Source of the DNA: Strigops habroptila | Taxonomy: Eukaryota; Chordata; Aves; Psittaciformes; Psittacidae | Reading direction: 5' to 3' | DNA length: 64,000 nucleotides | Assembly: GCF_004027225.2 (NCBI RefSeq) | Contig: NC_044278.2 | Coordinates: 97,518,743-97,582,742 of the forward strand | Part shown: positions 53,462-63,118 of the stretch, in pieces | How the letters are laid out: each line of letters begins with the position of its first letter | Position numbering within the stretch: the first letter of the stretch is position 1 | Program-made: the position numbers and the translations under genes | Notes under the pieces: generated by a model | What the model was told of the DNA's origin: nothing | Database searches by the model: none | Seen by the model: only the letters and a program-made list of their open reading frames with translations

Positions 53462-55945
53462 AAATGCACTTCTGCAAGTTCTTCCACGTCATATATACTC
53501 ATATTCCTGAAGAAGCCAAATCTTTTCTTAAGCATCTTCAGGCTTGCATTCAGCTCTCTTTACTGCTCTGATATGGAATGCAATACAGAACTCTTGTGTT
53601 GCAGCGTGTTCAAAGGCTAGTAGTGCAACCTTTGAGATTTCTGAGTGGCTTGTTTACAAGAAAGTAAAAATAGTTAGCTAGTTAACTAATAGTTAATAGT
53701 TTCGAAACATTGCCCACCATTGTGACATCCTTGTATTTTGTGACTTGGAAAGCCAAATTTATCCCTGACAAGTCCACTGAAATCAAAGGTGCTCCGATGG
53801 GAGCGTATTTGGCCAAATGGGCACAAAATAGAGACAGCAAATGGTATTTTGCAGTAAGAGTTTCTGGACCCACTTGATGACAGAACAACATGCAGCTACC
53901 TTCCGTGCTCTTAAACACAGTTTATAAAACTTTTTTTCCTTAAAAAAAGCTATTTGCCATTAACAGCTCAATTAGCAAACATACACTCACCAGATAATGA
54001 GGGATGGGGTCAGAGGCCACCAGTATCTGACCCACCATAAAGATTACTAGAGCATGTAAATCTGCAGCTAAGCAGGTAAATTGAGGTAAATTGCTATACA
54101 ACAGCATCTAGAGAGATCTTGCCAATTGCCTTAGATAGTTAAATAAGTATTTGCAGTCAGATAACCTTAGTTTTTATGGTATTTCCAATTATATTAAGGG
54201 AAGTAAAATTGGCAACTTTATTTGAAAGACTCTCAGCTGGAAGGTGTATGCTAGCTGTATTTCTACAAACAATGCTGGGACCCTCATGGGGGTAGCTGCT
54301 TGAAATACAGCCTGTGATTACACTGTACCCAAACAAACACCTTTGTATCTTTGCCCCATTTCCAGACATGGCAGATTTCCCTGTTATTATTTAAACCCTT
54401 GGTCTTTTGTATGTGTTCATACGCCTTAAGAAAATATGTAACTGTTTTTCTTTTTTAATGGTTTGTTCAAAGTCCATTATGGATTAAATACCAATACCTG
54501 AAGGTCCAAATGTGCAGGAAACAGATCATAGATACCTATAGGAGAATTCTCCCTCCTTAGGGTCTCTTGTCTATGAAATCATTCAAATTAAGCAAAATCT
54601 TCACAAAGCAAGTCACCATTTCTGCATGCAGTATTCCAGGCCATTCATTTATGTAACCTTAATCTTTATAATGTATTACTCTCCATTACATGTCTAGGTT
54701 TAGATTTGCTTTTCTGCTTCTTACTATAGACTGATAAGAGATCAGCAATGAAAACAACACGATGTTGCCTTGAGTGGTAACTCTTAGTTCAGAATCCATT
54801 TAAATGCCCCGGAAAGTTTACATTATTTCACCTAATGAAATATTTTGGATTTGGAAATTAAATTTCTTCTATCTCTTTAACTTACCGTATTTCTTAAGTC
54901 TAACTGTCTGAGAATTTTCTTATATATCTGTTTTTCATGACTACACCAGGACTTCTTAAACTCAGTGGTGAGGTTTTCAGCTGAGAAGCAAATATATTTC
55001 TTTCTCAGATCTGAAACCAGCGAGTCCAGAACATTGTAAAACAATGGAAGCAATAACATAAATAAATAGTCTGAAAACAAATAAAGAAAAAGCATATGCA
55101 TATACTTACTGAAAAAATTCCAAAAGCATATATACAGCTAAATCCCTGCAAATCTCTCTACAAAATAAAGTGTCACAGATCATAGATAATCCATAGATAA
55201 TCCATAGTTATTTCATTGCTGTTAATGTTTTTATGTAAAAGTGTCAGAAACAGATAGTGAGTGATATGCCATAAAGATTGTGAGTCTTTATCATCTGTTT
55301 GTTTTAAGGAAGAGGTAAACCAGTTGAAATGTGCAAATAAACTAGTGGTTAGAGCATCTTCTCAAGAAGCACTGAAGGCGGATTTTAGGCTTTTGACAGT
55401 CAAAAGAGGACTTAAAATATTTCTCCCTCTTACCTGAACTGCCAGGATACAGAAAAGATTTGAGACAGCTTCTTTCCTTGCTAGTAAAGCCAGACTAACA
55501 AAGGGCCCAATGAAAGGAAGAACCTGTTACTCTTCAATCTAATGACTGAAGACCCCACTCCTTTGACCTCAGTCCTGGAAATTAGACAAGTCACTGGAAG
55601 GAAAACAGAAGTACTCTTGGGAGACTTTCTTATTTTGTACTTAATGAAAAAAATCAATCCCCTTCAAGTATGTGTACTCCCACAGGATAGCCCTGAATCT
55701 GAAGTGGATGGAAGCATCTCATTACACCTGATCTTAGATGCCTACAGTGAAAGGTACTTCTGTTGCTCATCACTCCAGGATCCTTTTCTTATCAGTGGAA
55801 AGAAAAGCTGGTTTTCATTTGCAATTAATCTGACCTACCTTAGAATATACTACTTTATTACTACTAGAATACTACTTTAGAATAAGATCAAGAATGCTCT
55901 AAAAGCCTCTCTATCTCCATTTACTGCAAGAAAAGCCTGGGTGAG
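52501..55945. other. Intergenic DNA between CR1 and the provirus
   Basis: AT-rich, with no recognised gene or RNA. It contains an A30 run at 53,429-53,458. A plus-strand 112-codon ORF at 55,542-55,880 has no recognised domain. Confidence 0.45.
53429..53458. repeat. poly(A) run, 30 bp
   Basis: Uninterrupted A30. No processed gene was recognised upstream of it and no target duplication could be defined. Confidence 0.9.
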
Positions 55946-56595
55946 TGTCCTGGGTTCAACTGTAACAGTTATTTTTCTCCTTAGTAGCTGGTGAAGTGCT
56001 GTGGTTTTGACTTTAGCCTGAGAACAACGCTGATAACACACCAGTGTTTTTAGTTGTTGCTAAATAATGCTTACCCCGAACAAGGATTTTTCAGTCTCTT
56101 AAGCTCTGCCAGTGAGGAGGGGCACAAGAAGCCGGGAGGAAGCAGAGACAGGACACCTGACCCAGAGTAGGCAAAGGGGTATTCCATACCATAGCACGTC
56201 ATGCCCAGTATGTAAACTGGGGAGAGTTATCCGGAAGGCCCAGATCGCTGGTCAGGCTGGGTATCAGTTGGCGGATGGTGAGCAATTGTATTGTGCATCA
56301 CTTGTGTTTATTGGGTTTTTTTTCCTTTCCCTTTTTAGTTTTATATTCTCTCCCCTTATTATTTCCCTTACCATTATTACTATTATTACTATTACTATTA
56401 CTATTACTATTATTGGTGGTAGTAGTCGTAGTTTTGTGTTATACCTTAGTTACTGGACTGTTCTTATCTCAACTTGTGGGATTTACATTCTTTCGATTCT
56501 CCTCCCCATCCCTCTGGGAGCGGGGGGGGAAAAGGGGAGAGAGTGAGTGAGTGGATGCATGGTTCTGAGTTACTGGCTGGGCTTAAGCCATGACA
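55946..56595 (+). repeat. 5' LTR of the ERVL-like provirus
   Basis: A 650-bp LTR with TG (TGTCCTGGG) and CA (GCCATGACA) ends. An ATT/ACT-type trinucleotide microsatellite lies at 56,371-56,414. The left flank is 'gtgag'; the right target duplication is not visible because the 3' LTR is missing. 'cattccataccatag' and 'cagtatgtaaactgggg' near 56,185-56,225 are the probable U3/TATA region (TATA-like 'tatgtaaa'). Confidence 0.85.
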
Positions 56596-56961
56596 GTTCT
56601 TTGTGGCACCCAACATGCGGCACGAAGGGTTGAGATAACAACAGATCTGACCAGAGCATATCTAATCGTATTTGCGATAAGCATTCATTCTTTTGGATTA
56701 ATAGTCACTCATCACAATGTTGATTTATTTGCTCTCGGAGTGTTGCACTTGGTCTCAGAGTTTCAGCATGTCATACCTTACTTGCAGCCAGTATTTCCTG
56801 TTTCAGTGTTTATTGGCTTTGGGGCCTGGGCTAAGGTTCTCATTTCGCTGTACTTTATGGTAGTGACTTGTAATACAATAGACTCGTTGATCATGAAACT
56901 GGTCTGGTGCGCATTCTCAGAGTGGTCATCACCTCTGTACTATGGGAGGCATGTAATGTGA
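56590..56961 (+). pseudogene. Proviral leader ORF with hydrophobic segments
   Basis: A 124-codon open frame spans the PBS and leader. The encoded product would have several hydrophobic stretches (for example LIVFAISIHSFGLIV and VFIGFGAWAKVLISLYFMV), which look like membrane segments. It overlaps the PBS, so its first codons are not a natural protein start. I do not recognise a known retroviral domain. It could be the remnant of a leader or gag N-terminal region interrupted 120 bp later by the CR1, or a chance ORF. Confidence 0.3.
56604..56621 (+). promoter_or_regulatory. Retroviral primer-binding site
   Basis: An 18-nt stretch beginning TGGCACCCAAC, 8 bp after the LTR end. It resembles primer-binding sites complementary to the tRNA-Lys1,2 3' end, with changes expected from CpG decay. 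The position right after the LTR supports the call; the tRNA identity is tentative. Confidence 0.6.
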
Positions 56962-57156
56962 ATTTTTAACAGTTGCACATCTTTTTTTTTCCTTCACTCG
57001 GGGGTCAACCTATGGAGGAGATATTCCCTCACGCCCTCCGCTCCCCCACCAGATTATTTACAGTAGAAGTAGATTCTGGAAATGTTAAAGATTTTGAATC
57101 ATAGAATCATAGAATCATAGAATCGTAAGGGTTGGAAAGGACCTTAAGATCATCTA

Positions 57157-58100
57157 GTTCCAACCCCCCTGCCACGGGCAGGGACACCTTGCCCTAAACC
57201 ACGTGGTCCAAGGCTCTGTCCAACCTGGCCTTGAACACCGCCAGGGATGGAGCATCCACAACCTCCCTGGGCAACCCATTCCACTGCTTCACCACCCTCA
57301 CTGTAAAGAACTTCTTCCTTATATCTAATCTAAACCTCCCCTGTTTAAGTTTGAACCCATTACCCCTTGTCCTACCACTACAGTCCCTAAGGAAGAGTCC
57401 CTCCCCAGCATCCTTGTAGACCCCGTTCAGATACTGGAAGGCTGCTATGAGGTCTCCACGCAGCCTTCTCTTCTCCAGGCTGAACAGCCCCTACTCTCTC
57501 AGCCTGTCTTCATATGGGAGGTGCTCCAGCCCTCTTATCATCCTCGTGGCCCTCCTCTGGACTCGCTCCAACAGCTCCATGTCCTTTTTATGTTGAGGAC
57601 ACCAGAACTGTACGCAGTACTCCAAGTGAGGTCTCACAAGAGCAGAGTAGAGGGGCAGGATCACCTCCTTCGACCTGCTGGTCACGCTTCTTTTGATGCA
57701 GCCCAGGATACGGTTGGCTTTCTGGGCTGCAAGCGCACACTGCCGGCTCATATTAAGCTTTTTGTCAACCAACACCACCAAGTCCTTCTCTGCAGGGCTG
57801 CTCTGAATCTCTTCTCCACCCAACCTGCAGCAGTGCCTGGGATTGCCCCGACCCAGGTGTAGGACCTTACACTTGGCTTGGTTAAACTTCATAAGGTTGG
57901 CATTGGCCCACCTCACAAGCGTGTCAAGGTCCCTCTGGATGGCATCCCTTCCCTCCAGCGTATCAACCGAACCACACAGCTTGGTGTCGTCGGCAAACTT
58001 GCTGAGGGCGCACTCAATCCCACTGTCCATGTTGCCGACAAAGATGTTGAACAGGACCGGTCCCAACACCGATCCCTGAGGGACACCACTCGTTACAGGT
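57157..58100 (-). pseudogene. CR1 ORF2, back part of RT and C-terminus
   Basis: Minus-strand frame from the internal deletion (58,100) onward: [17 protein letters not shown], then FADDTKLCG (motif C with both Asp), then the C-terminal part to a TAG at about 57,491 that replaces a Leu codon (EDRLRE then stop). Beyond that stop the frame remains recognisable to about 57,200. RT motifs before SGVPQG, including motif A, are lost in the 1,024-bp deletion, so this copy cannot encode a reverse transcriptase. Confidence 0.9.
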
Positions 58101-58349
58101 TTCTTCTAGTCGGGATGCAACACTCTTGAGCATGTAGCAGGTGATCCTTGAATATCGACCAGCAGTCTTGGGCCCCCCTGCCCTCTAGGACTGTATCCCA
58201 TGAAACCTTACTAAGGGGTTCCTGAAGAGGCCAAAGTCTGCTTTCTTGAAGTCCAGGGCAGTGAGCTTGCTGCATGCTCTTCTCACCGTCCTGAGGATCT
58301 CAAACTCAACCATCTCGTGATCACTAGAGCCAAGGCTGCCCTGGAGCAT

Positions 58350-59075
58350 CACATTTCCAACCAGTCCCTCCCTGTTGGTGAGCTCAAGGTCCAGCATGGC
58401 ACCTCTCCTCCTCGGCTCCTCTATTGCTTGAAAGAGGAAGTTGTCTTCCACACAATCGAGGAACCTCCTGGATTGCTTGTGCCAGGCCGTACCGTCCCTC
58501 TAACAGATGTCAGGATGGTTGAAGTCCCCCATGAGGACCAGGGCCTGCGAGCGTGAGGCTGCCCCTATCTGTCTGTAGAGCGCTTCATCCACAGAGTCCT
58601 CTTGATCAGGTGGCCTATAACAGATCCCCACCGTAATGTCCCCCATTGCTGTTTTCCCTTTGATCCTGACCCACAAACACTCTGTTACCTCATCACCCGT
58701 TACCAGACAGAGTTCCATACTCTCTAGCCTATCACTGACATAGATAGCAACGCCCCCTCCCCGTCTGCCTGGCCTGTCTTTTCTAAACAGCCTGTAACCT
58801 TCCATTCCGAAACTCCAGTCATAGGAGCCATTCCACCATGTTTCTGTGATACCAATGACATCATATTCCTGTAGCCTTGCAGACATCTCTAATTCGTCTT
58901 GCTTGTTCCCCATACTATGGGCGTTTGTATAGAGGCACCTTAGCCGAGCTCCAAATGCAGCCGACTCAATGGCTGGGGCAGCTGGAACATCTCTACATCG
59001 CTCCAAGCACTTATTACAGGTGCTGGCAACTGACCAGGAGTGTTGGGATGGATCAATGCTCCCCTCCCCCAACAC
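58350..59075 (-). pseudogene. CR1 ORF2 endonuclease domain, with a nonsense codon
   Basis: An APE-like endonuclease that nicks target DNA for CR1 insertion. Visible motifs in order are YTNAHSMGNKQDELE (metal-site Asn), IGITETWW (catalytic Glu), GRRGGGVAIYV, VGICYRPP and LVLMGDFNHPDIC (catalytic DxN). Immediately afterwards a TAG replaces the TGG (Trp) present at the same place in the 50-kb copy. The frame then reopens downstream ([14 protein letters not shown]) as far as 58,185. The ORF therefore ends after the nuclease domain, at about 58,500. Confidence 0.88.
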
Positions 59076-59077
59076 AT

Positions 59078-60186
59078 CTAGTTTAAAGCTTTCTTGACCA
59101 GCCTGGCAAGCCTCCTACCAAAACAGCTCTTCCCCTTCTTTGTCAGACCAGCTCCACCAGCCTCCAGCAGATCTGGTGTCCCAAATGGAGCCCCATGTTC
59201 TAAATAGCCAAACCTCTGACTATGGCACCAGCATTCTAACCATTTATTAACCTGCCAAACGCGCCTAGCTTTTTTAAGGTCCTCTCCTTTGTCCTGGAGA
59301 ATCGATGAAAAAACTATCTGAGCTCCAGAGCCCCTAACCACCTCTCCCAGGGCTCTGTAGTCCTTCTTAATGTTCTCCAGGCTACTGCTATCTATATCTC
59401 TAGCACCCACATGGACCACTAGAAGGGGGTAATAGTCAGCAGGACTTACTAGAGCAGGCAGCCTCTCAGCAACATCCCTGATCCGAGCCCCTGCAGGCAA
59501 CACACCTCCCTCGAGACTGGATCAGGCCGGCAGATGAGTGCCTCTGTGCCTTTCAAAGTAGAGTCCCCTACTACTATGACCCTCCGCTTTTTCCTGGAGG
59601 CACCAGTAGTGATCCTCTTTACTGGTGCATCAGCAGGGTGCTCATTAGGTGTGGTGGGTGCTTTCTCATTAGTCCCCTGCAGAACTGCGAAGCGGTTCTG
59701 GGTGGGGACATCAGATTTAGGAGGAAGCCCCTTGTCGTTAATTGTCCTCTTCCTCCTTTTTTTGTTCGTTTTTCTCGTGACTAATTCCCAGCTTCCTGGG
59801 TTGCTGCCCTCCTTCTTTCCTATGTGAGCAATGCTGGACGTTTGCAGCCCCTGCACAGTTTGGGCCTGGAGCAAGCAGCCCAGCTTCCTCTCAGCTTCCC
59901 TGGCATCTTTTAGCTCTCCAACAGCCTCCCGCAGCTCAGCCACCTGCTGCAGGAGGACCTCCACCAGGGCGCACCGAGTGCAGCCCTGCCCATTGTGCAC
60001 CCTCGCCTCAAGAGACCAGTCGAGGCACTCTCTACACTCCGAGGTCTGCGCCGCAGCCTCCCCTCTCATCGGCTCTGTCTGGGTGCCTACGCTGGCCACC
60101 GCTGGGGCAGAGCTCCCAGAGCGGGCCCTGGTCCTGAGGCGAGTGCTCACCATCCCGCTCGCTGCCCGCTCGCCTTGCCTGCGCAA
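59078..60186 (-). pseudogene. CR1 ORF1 (zinc-knuckle and esterase-like), broken by a frameshift
   Basis: CR1 ORF1 encodes an RNA-associated protein. In the first frame (60,186 to about 59,495) there are Cys motifs CRECLDW...GCTRC near residues 51-72, a coiled-coil-like stretch VLLQQVAELREAVGELKDAR, a basic patch KTNKKRRKR, and the start of an SGNH-esterase-like domain: RRVIVVGDSTLKG (GDS nucleophile motif). Near 59,495-59,505 the frame shifts. The esterase continues in the frame of 59,503-59,078 with YYPLLVVHVGARDI and a C-terminal lysine-rich tail (RLARLVKKALN). The GDS Ser is intact, but the single protein is not. The frame has no stop upstream of the GTG at 60,186; a likelier start is the ATG at about 60,153 (MVSTRLRTR). 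Confidence 0.85.
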
Positions 60187-60560
60187 ACTGCCGCGCCACG
60201 CCCTGTTCGCCCGCGCTCGTGGTCGCCCGCGCTCCCTGGGGTGGGTTTTTCCCCACTGAGGGCTAGTGCCGTCACTCCTGGCGCCGCCCCCTGTGAGTCA
60301 CTGCTCGCGTCAGCTGAGCTGCCGGCTCCTGGGCAAGTCCTGTCGAGGACTTGAGGCTCCCTCGGTCGCACTTGCCGCTCCGAACTGAGGCTCCTGGACG
60401 CTGTGCTTCCCCCCCGCTCCGGTGTTAAAGGCGTCCTCTCTGGAGATACTCACCTCAGCAATTCAGATACTCACCTCGGAATATCCTTTCAATGCTCTTG
60501 AAAGCACCCTGCTCCTTTTGCTGGCAACCAGCTTGTTGCTGAATATGCTCTCTGTGTTTT

Positions 60561-60631
60561 GCCTATGGCGTGACCACCATGAGAACACCCGATCTTGTCC
60601 AATCTCAGAAGCTAAGCAGGGTCTGGCTTGG
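60561..60631 (+). ncRNA. 5S rRNA-derived segment (first 71 nt, 3' truncated)
   Basis: Compared by eye with the vertebrate 5S rRNA sequence, these 71 nt align without a gap to 5S positions 1-71, with about 55 matches. The best part is 'agaagctaagcagggtc' (60,608-60,624), which covers the box A promoter element. Similarity ends abruptly at 60,631, so box C is lost. It lies in the sense direction inside the open gag-like frame, so it is not a working 5S gene. Confidence 0.75.
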
Positions 60632-60954
60632 GTCTTGTCCAAGGTTAAAAACCTATTTAAGAATACTACTAGGAGGTCTTCCCTGAGGCTGGACAGTCAT
60701 GAGTGGCAGGGTGTGTGGGATCGTATGGGTAAGCTCCTAGGCCAGTTGGCCCCTCCAGTGCTTTGGAATTTCACTCCTGAACAAATGCGGAATCCTGAAA
60801 AATTAGCAGAACACTTAGATGAGGTGTGCTGTCATCCTGGCAATACTAGAGAGGGACAACTTGCTGCAACGTTCTGGGGCTTGGCCTACACCTACAGAGC
60901 CCTGTTTTGTAAGGAGCAGGAAGAAGATGTCTCTGGATCTGATGGCAAAGTGAC

Positions 60955-61258
60955 AGACAACGCAGCTACTCAAAAGCCAAGCACAGCAGCTCCCTCAACT
61001 CCAGCGACAAGCATAACAGGTACTCAAACCCCGACAGCAACAGACAACGCAGCTACTCTCACTCCAAGCACAGCAGCTACACCAACCCCACCAACAAGCA
61101 CAGCAGCTACTCAAACCTTGACAGCGGCAGACAACACAGCTACTCCGACTCCCAAGCACAGCAGCTACCCTAACTCCAGCGACAGGCACAGCAGCTACTC
61201 AAACCCTGACAACAGACACTGCAGCCACTCCAACCCCAGTGACAGACACTGCAGCTGA
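60955..61258 (+). repeat. Tandem repeat encoding the Thr/Ala/Pro-rich gag tail
   Basis: Imperfect units built on 'gacaacgcagctactc' and 'ccaagcacagcagctac' recur about every 40-60 bp. At 61,151-61,153 one unit has CCC where an earlier one (61,072-61,073) has CC, which changes the reading frame of all later units. Confidence 0.75.
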
Positions 61259-61343
61259 ACCAAAGGATCAATCCATGCCAGTATCAGTCACACCTATAAG
61301 CGAGAAGAAAAGCAAATGAAAGGCATGAAAAACAACTCATGCA

Positions 61344-61724
61344 GTGAAGGAAGATGAAGGCTCAACTCGGGAACTAGAGGGGGCGACATGTGAACAAGAG
61401 GAATTACTACAGGAATCAGAGGAAGAAGAGGTAACTTCTCAATCCCTGACCTTGACTGAGATGTGGAATATGCAAAAAGATTTCAGCTGTCTTCCAGGGG
61501 AGCACATCGTCACCTGGTTGCTTCAGTGCTGGGACAATGGGGCCAACAGTCACGAACTAGAAGGTAGGGAAGCCAAGCAGCTGGGATCACTTGCTAGGGA
61601 AGGGGGGATCGACAAAGCAATTGCAAAAGAGAAACGAGTCCTCAGCCTATGGAGGCGGCTTTTGGCATCTGTGAAGGAAAGGTTTCCCTACGAGGATGAT
61701 GATATGTGTCGCCCAAGCAATTAG
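61344..61724 (+). pseudogene. Proviral gag, capsid-like part
   Basis: A 126-codon open frame in the region where the ERVL-type gag continues after its repeat tail. It has an acidic N-terminus, then a segment with TLTEMWNMQKDF, GEHIVTWLLQCWDN and VLSLWRRLLASVKERFP, which I recognise as the conserved capsid-like part of avian ERVL gag. The frame ends at TAG 61,722-61,724. Confidence 0.7.
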
Positions 61725-62533
61725 ACCACAATGGAGAAAGGCCTCCAGTACCTGAGGGAATCAGCCATTCTAGAGATGATCTATCGTAGGCCAGATGCTG
61801 GGAATGCATCCGTAAATCCAGATGAAGTTGAATGTACATGACCCTTGTGGCGGAAACTTACACGGGGTGCACCATCATCATATGTCCAGTCACTGGCATC
61901 AGTCACCTGGAGTGAGGCAGCACCACCAACAGTGGATGAATTGAGTCGTCAACTCTGAGAGTTCGAAGACAATCTCACCCCTTCCATCACTTCAGCTATT
62001 GAAAAACTGTCCCAGGAGTTCAAACAGTTGAAAGATGATCTATCTGATCTATCCAGCTCCCCAAGTGTACCAACCCCTGTCTCAGCTATTACCAGAAGGC
62101 GTCCTATTGCCTGAGAGAGAAGATACGGGAGGTACACACCACAGGCCACCCTATAGTTTTACCTGCGGGATCATGGAGAAGACATGAGAAAGTGAGATGG
62201 AAAACCTGCCTCACTTCTAGATGAACAGGTGCGTGAATTGAAAAGGAAAACAACTGTCAATGGTGATCCTCGCAAGAAAGTTGCTGCTCCTGTCTTTGGT
62301 GAGAAGCTTTCCAGATGGGGTGGAAGACCTGATTTTACTCTAACTCCTATGATAAGGGATACTAATCCCTTTCTACAAGAAGTAAGTAGAGAATCTTATG
62401 ATCACTATTAGAGGTGCCCTGCCTCCAGCCACATGGAGGAGAGGAACAATCGGGTTTACTGGACTCTGTGGATCAGGTGGCCTGGCACATCAGTCCCACA
62501 GGAGTATAAGGCTCTGGTTGATACCAGTGCACA
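61725..62533 (+). pseudogene. Decayed gag C-terminus and protease start
   Basis: Family-like sequence continues but is broken by in-frame stops (for example TGA near 61,840 and 61,956, TAG near 62,218 and 62,409) and frame changes. The last part, near 62,513-62,560, holds the retroviral aspartic-protease active-site region, reading A-L-V-D-T-S-A-Q; the family motif is D-T/S-G, so the Gly position is Ser here. A further frameshift follows near 62,580. Confidence 0.65.
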
Positions 62534-63118
62534 GTGTACCCTGATGCCACCAAACTATCAAGGAGTGGAACCCATTTGTATTCTGGAGTGACAAGAGGAT
62601 CCCAAGAGTTGACTGTACTGGAGGCTGAAATCAGCCTGACTGGGAAGAAGTGGCAAAAGCACCCCATTGTGACTGGACCAGGGGCTCCATGCATTCTTGG
62701 CATAGACTATCTCAGCAAAGGGTACTTCAAAGACCTAAAAGGGTATAGATGGGCTTTTCGTATCGCTGCCTTGGAAACAGAGGAAATTAAGCAGCTGTCC
62801 ACCTTGCCTGGTCTCTCAGAGGATCCTTCTGTTGTGGAGTTGCTGAAGGTTGAAAAACAACAAGTGCCAATCGCGACCACAACAGTGCACCGGCGGCAAT
62901 ATTGCACCAACCAAGACTCCCTGATTCCCATCCATAAGCTGGTCCGTAGACTGGAGAGCCAAGGAGTGATCAGCAGGACCCGCTCACCCTTTAATAGCCC
63001 CATATGGCCAGTGCAAAAGTCTAATGGAGACTGGAGAGTAACAGTAGACTACTGTGGCCTGAATGAAGTCACACCACCATTGAGTGCTGCTGTACCAGAC
63101 ATGCTAGAACTTCAATAT
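62534..63118 (+). pseudogene. Proviral pol fragment: protease and N-terminal RT
   Basis: The frame is open from upstream of 62,534 and carries the protease flap and C-terminal part (about 62,580-62,710, including CILGIDYL), a linker, then the RT fingers entry (QGVISRTRSPFNSPIWPVQK and WRVTVDYCGLNEVT). The RT active-site motifs would come later and are absent: similarity ends at about 63,118, within the N-terminal part of RT, and is followed by unrelated GC-rich DNA. The tail read to 63,163 is not viral. No RNase H, integrase, env or 3' LTR is present. Confidence 0.8.

Larger units (their letters stand above)
57091..60422 (-). mobile_element. Nearly full-length CR1 LINE nested in the provirus, with a 1-kb internal deletion
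   Basis: Read on the minus strand it has a GC-rich 5' UTR (60,422 to about 60,190), ORF1 (about 60,186-59,078), ORF2 endonuclease (59,075 to about 58,350), the first part of the linker, an internal deletion, the back part of the RT and the C-terminal region (58,100-57,150), and the ATTCTATG tail ending at 57,091. An exact 8-bp target duplication 'tgttaaag' lies at 57,083-57,090 and 60,423-60,430, which defines both ends and shows it inserted into the ERV. Length is 3,332 bp; adding the 1,024 bp missing relative to the 50-kb copy gives about 4.36 kb, close to a full CR1. Confidence 0.95.
60431..61258 (+). pseudogene. Proviral gag-like ORF, N-terminal part, with a 5S rRNA-derived stretch
   Basis: An open frame runs from just after the CR1 target duplication to TGA at 61,256-61,258. 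Order: a hydrophobic segment (LLLLLATSLLLNMLSVF, about residues 29-46) that could anchor in a membrane, the 5S rRNA-like block (60,561-60,631), a charged/aromatic region (WDRMGKLLGQLAPPVLWNF) that may be part of a matrix-like domain, and a long Thr/Ala/Pro/Ser-rich tandem-repeat tail from about 60,955. Near 61,151 an extra C relative to the preceding repeat units shifts the frame, so the tail changes from Thr/Ala-rich to His/Ser-rich before stopping. Its original start probably lay in the leader before the CR1 insertion. It is non-functional as it stands. Confidence 0.65.
55946..63118 (+). mobile_element. Truncated ERVL-like endogenous retrovirus, interrupted by a CR1
   Basis: Layout on the plus strand: 5' LTR (55,946-56,595), primer-binding site (56,604-56,621), leader (56,622-57,090), a nested antisense CR1 (57,091-60,422), gag-like ORFs (60,431-62,411), then protease and the beginning of reverse transcriptase. 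Similarity to pol stops near 63,118 with no 3' LTR, so the 3' half is lost. Gag and pro carry several stops and frameshifts, so the provirus is defective. The assignment to the avian ERVL group rests on the LTR and on recognised gag and pol motifs. The PBS looks tRNA-Lys-like rather than Leu-like, so the class is not certain. Confidence 0.85.

Noticed and set aside
56604..56621. Possible tRNA gene at the PBS
   Set aside because: Only an 18-nt match to a tRNA 3' end, exactly at the LTR boundary; there is no cloverleaf.
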